NCBI GenBank assembly: GCA_002309915.1
Contig: DBYT01000041.1
Coordinates: 1,022-16,299 of the forward strand
Reading direction: 5' to 3'
From: Bacteroidales bacterium UBA1179
Lineage (GTDB): Bacteria > Bacteroidota > Bacteroidia > Bacteroidales > Bacteroidaceae
Length of the DNA stretch: 15,278 bases
Part shown: positions 13,172 through 15,278 of the stretch, piece after piece
Layout of the letters: each line of letters begins with the position of its first letter
Numbering within the stretch: the stretch's first letter is position 1
Notes under the pieces: generated by a model
Seen by the model: the letters and a program-made list of their open reading frames with translations, nothing else
Told to the model about the DNA's origin: nothing
Database searches by the model: none
Position numbers and translations under genes: made by a program

Positions 13172-14389
13172 TTACTTTTTCCTTTGCATCAAGGTCTGTT
13201 TCCAGACTGTCGGAGTCAGCCCCTCGGCCTCCCGGAATTTACGTATAAACTGCGTAGAACTCTGAAAACCGCTCTTGGCCGAAATGTAATCAAGTGATGC
13301 ATCAGGCTCATCGGCCATAAGCTGTTTGGCGTAATCCATACGTTTCTTGCTCAGATAATCGCGGAATGTAACACCGTAGTACAGATTGACAAGTTTTGAT
13401 ACATATGTACGATTGGTGTTGAGCACACGGGCAATCTCCTCAATGGTCAAAGTGGGATTCAGGAATCCGTTATCCTTATCCATATAGCGCTTGAACGACT
13501 CCATTATCTTGTCATAGCCCGATGTAGCCACACCGGCCATAGGACCGGAATCAATACCCTGAAGGAACTCCTGTGTTGACTGGCGCATTGCGCTGAAAGG
13601 ATGACGCAGACGGTCAAGATTGACATAACCGCCAGGTAAAGCCGGGACAGCAATAACATAACCTACCATAAACAGTACAAGCGATGCAATCAATGACCAA
13701 AGGGATGACCAAATGGAAAGAGTATTTGAGAAAACGGAACTGAAAATAACCGATATTGCCCAAAGCATAAAGAAAATGACGAAAAATAAACATAAAACAT
13801 TCGCAATAAACGAGGACTTTTCGCCTCTCAAAAAAGCGATAATATGTTTAAATTTAAACTTTCCGGTAAAAAGTTTGGAGAATACATACACCAAAGAAAC
13901 CGAAAGGCTGATAAAGAAGGTAATGAAGTAAACCTGGTAAGTCAAGGTTATATAAGCAGATTCAAGCGGAGTAAGCGCACTACGGACCATAACGCCATCA
14001 TGAATCATCCTGATCAGATCCGCAGCACCGGATAGCCCAAGCATTGATGTCAGTATAACCGAGATCACAAAAAGTGCCATCGAGGGTATTGTAGACAGGT
14101 ATGGCACCCATGAGGGCTCACTGTCAACGTAGCAAGACCTTATATAAATACAGATAATGGGAAATACGGCCAATGACGAGAATTGAAGTATTATGTCGTA
14201 AATAGCGAGCATTTTGTAGTTCGGATTGGGGTCCATATGGTGTGAACCGCAGAAAAAACTGGCCGCTAAAAGCGCCATAACCCATATTATAAGCTTGTCT
14301 GGAGTGGTTTTATGTCTCTTGAACAAAACAAGCAAACACCATACCGCACATACCGAAAATGGGAGTTGAACAATGAAAATTCCAAGCAT
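13172..14389 (-). CDS. Membrane-anchored AraC-family transcriptional regulator
   Basis: This 405-residue protein has about seven predicted membrane helices in its N-terminal part (approximately 1-23, 33-48, 62-85, 98-119, 147-172, 194-218 and 226-250). A cytoplasmic linker and a C-terminal AraC-type DNA-binding domain (about 295-400) follow. The two helix-turn-helix units are LTIEEIARVLNTNRTYVSKL (315-334) and a second around 364-386 (SLDYISAKSGFQSSTQFIRK), ending in GLTPTVWK. This layout is common in Bacteroidota and suggests that a membrane or periplasmic signal controls transcription directly; the ligand is unknown. The gene is divergent from the DUF5119-like lipoprotein gene, which is the natural candidate target. 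It has its own -7 box and terminator, so it appears monocistronic. Confidence 0.9.
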   Translation of the reverse strand: MLGIFIVQLPFSVCAVWCLLVLFKRHKTTPDKLIIWVMALLAASFFCGSHHMDPNPNYKMLAIYDIILQFSSLAVFPIICIYIRSCYVDSEPSWVPYLSTIPSMALFVISVILTSMLGLSGAADLIRMIHDGVMVRSALTPLESAYITLTYQVYFITFFISLSVSLVYVFSKLFTGKFKFKHIIAFLRGEKSSFIANVLCLFFVIFFMLWAISVIFSSVFSNTLSIWSSLWSLIASLVLFMVGYVIAVPALPGGYVNLDRLRHPFSAMRQSTQEFLQGIDSGPMAGVATSGYDKIMESFKRYMDKDNGFLNPTLTIEEIARVLNTNRTYVSKLVNLYYGVTFRDYLSKKRMDYAKQLMADEPDASLDYISAKSGFQSSTQFIRKFREAEGLTPTVWKQTLMQRKK

Positions 14390-14417
14390 AAATCAGTCCT
14401 TTATTTCAAATTCACAG

Positions 14418-14425
14418 CAAAAATA
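14418..14425 (-). promoter_or_regulatory. -7 promoter box of the regulator gene
   Basis: The minus-strand sequence TATTTTTG is a perfect TAnnTTTG match. The transcript start near 14411 leaves a leader of about 20 nt containing AAAGGA about 8 nt before the ATG. One copy of the direct repeat AAAATCGCCA (14452-14461) lies about 40-50 bp upstream of the start point. Confidence 0.5.
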
Positions 14426-14451
14426 ATCATAAAAAAGGCACGAGAGCATAA

Positions 14452-14615
14452 AAAATCGCCATTTTTTGCTCCAAATTTGTGTTTTTGAGAATATGAGTAT
14501 TGTCGTTTCGTCTATAAATTGAAGTATTGAACATTATGTGTTGATATTTGAACTATTGTTTGAAATTCGTTTTGTAATTTTGAGATGTTCAATTGTGTTT
14601 GTTGGAAAATCGCCA
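14452..14615. repeat. Direct repeat AAAATCGCCA in the divergent intergenic region
   Basis: AAAATCGCCA occurs at 14452-14461 and again at 14606-14615 in the same orientation, 144 bp apart, within the AT-rich 278-bp gap between the divergent regulator and lipoprotein genes. The right copy covers the -33 region of the lipoprotein promoter. They are candidate operator half-sites for the regulator. No gene is seen in 14390-14667. Confidence 0.5.
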
Positions 14616-14628
14616 CATATATAACGCG

Positions 14629-14636
14629 TACTTTTG
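14629..14636 (+). promoter_or_regulatory. -7 promoter box of the DUF5119-like gene
   Basis: TACTTTTG matches TAnnTTTG perfectly. The transcript start near 14643 leaves a leader of about 25 nt before the ATG at 14668. The -33 TTTG is absent at the standard spacing (nearest TTTG ends 27 bp upstream), consistent with a promoter needing an activator. Confidence 0.5.
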
Positions 14637-14667
14637 TATCGAAAACAAACGAAAAGAACAAATTTAA

Positions 14668-15278
14668 ATGTCGAACAGAAGATTTTTGAACAACAACGCT
14701 ATCGCAAAGATACAGATAATTCTGGTCTTTGCAATGGTTCTTTTGTTCGGCAACTCTTGCGAGCGTAAAGATCTTTACCTCCGCGTTAACGGAATTCAGA
14801 TTGAAGTCGAGATGTACGACGTTCGTCTGGATCTCCTCTGGGGTATCGACTGGGAGACTGAGTGGCAGTACACCTGGAATGAGAGCGCCGCTGATTTCGG
14901 TACCATCGGTTACACAAAGCCTGAGCTCGTTAAGGGTACTATATATAATGTAGACAGTTACACTGGCAAGCGTTACAGCTCATTCTTCAAGATTTTCGAT
15001 TCAAACGGTGGTCGTGTATCTCTGAACGCAGGTTCAACATACGATATGTTGTTCTACAACTTCGGTACTGAGTACACATCATTCTACCAGAGCGAGGATT
15101 TCGAGTCATATACCGCTTCTACACGCGTAAGTTCACTCGCATCATGGATCCGCACCCGCGGCGAGACCAAGGCCAGCGAGATGCCCGACACCGCTAAGAG
15201 TTACGTAAATTACAACCAGCCCGACGAGCTGTTCGGTTCTCTGGCAGCAAATCTTAAGATCAGTGAGGATCCCTCATC
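14668..15278 (+). CDS. DUF5119-like lipoprotein (N-terminal part, cut by window edge)
   Basis: This gene starts at 14668 and is open to the window end, with 203 codons visible. The protein begins MSNRRFLNNNAIAKIQIILV, a basic and unusually long N-region for a lipoprotein signal, then a hydrophobic segment, and the lipobox LLFGNSC with Cys31. The mature part starts ERKDLYLRVNGIQIEVEMYD and continues LDLLWGIDWETEWQYTW, GYTKPELVKGTIYN, GGRVSLNAGSTYDMLFYNFG and SYTASTR. I recognise this pattern as like DUF5119 proteins of Bacteroidales, which are often encoded beside fimbrillin-like surface proteins; the family name is from memory and not checked. A role in an Mfa/fimbrillin-type surface system is therefore an inference that depends on genes beyond the window. 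Confidence 0.7.
   Translation, partial: MSNRRFLNNNAIAKIQIILVFAMVLLFGNSCERKDLYLRVNGIQIEVEMYDVRLDLLWGIDWETEWQYTWNESAADFGTIGYTKPELVKGTIYNVDSYTGKRYSSFFKIFDSNGGRVSLNAGSTYDMLFYNFGTEYTSFYQSEDFESYTASTRVSSLASWIRTRGETKASEMPDTAKSYVNYNQPDELFGSLAANLKISEDPS

Noticed and set aside
13846..13859. 14-bp perfect palindrome GTTTAAATTTAAAC
   Set aside because: It lies inside the regulator gene and encodes a Lys/Phe-rich loop; AT-rich palindromes of this size in such codons need no regulatory explanation.

Overview
The window looks like a chromosomal segment of a member of the order Bacteroidales (Bacteroidota). The evidence is convergent: several upstream regions carry the Bacteroidota -7 promoter box TAnnTTTG; there are three lipoproteins with short Bacteroidota-style signal peptides; the glycogen synthase is of the GT3 (eukaryote-like) type; the V-type ATPase cluster contains a DUF2764-type gene; and a membrane-anchored AraC-type regulator stands opposite a lipoprotein resembling the DUF5119 family. 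Genus cannot be fixed from the sequence alone.

Layout, left to right. (1) 1-674, minus: the N-terminal third of a GT3 glycogen synthase, cut by the window edge. (2) 675-935: non-coding, with an imperfect hairpin and a third inverted copy of its arm (GTGTCCCAC family). (3) 936-2810, minus: a 624-residue lipoprotein built from four copies of a roughly 115-residue domain joined by Gly/Glu/Gln tandem linkers. (4) 2888-3481, minus: ruvC. (5) 3559-3632, plus: tRNA-Ala(GGC), followed by a strong hairpin terminator that extends back over the tRNA 3' end. (6) 3739-4224, plus: a one-domain paralogue of the large lipoprotein, 6 nt ahead of mnmA (4231-5613), whose product is longer than usual for MnmA. 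(7) 5610-13038, minus: a seven-gene V-type ATPase operon transcribed in the order E, DUF2764, A, B, D, I, K, with tightly packed or overlapping junctions except for a 43-bp I-K gap. (8) 13172-14389, minus: a membrane-bound AraC-type regulator with its own terminator. (9) 14668-15278, plus: the start of a DUF5119-like lipoprotein gene, divergent from the regulator.

How the genes work together. The ATPase operon encodes the catalytic head (A, B), a central stalk part (D), a peripheral stalk (E), the membrane stator (I) and the rotor ring (K). Subunit K carries the full set of Na+-coordinating residues known from Enterococcus hirae NtpK, so the machine is probably Na+-coupled. ruvC (recombination), the tRNA and mnmA (tRNA U34 thiolation) are housekeeping genes.

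The most novel-looking material is the pair of paralogous lipoproteins flanking ruvC and the tRNA. They share a domain I cannot assign to a named family, and their upstream leaders are also alike. The other notable point is the regulator/lipoprotein divergon at the right edge, which contains a 10-bp direct repeat near both predicted promoters. No CRISPR array, insertion sequence, transposase or rRNA was seen.
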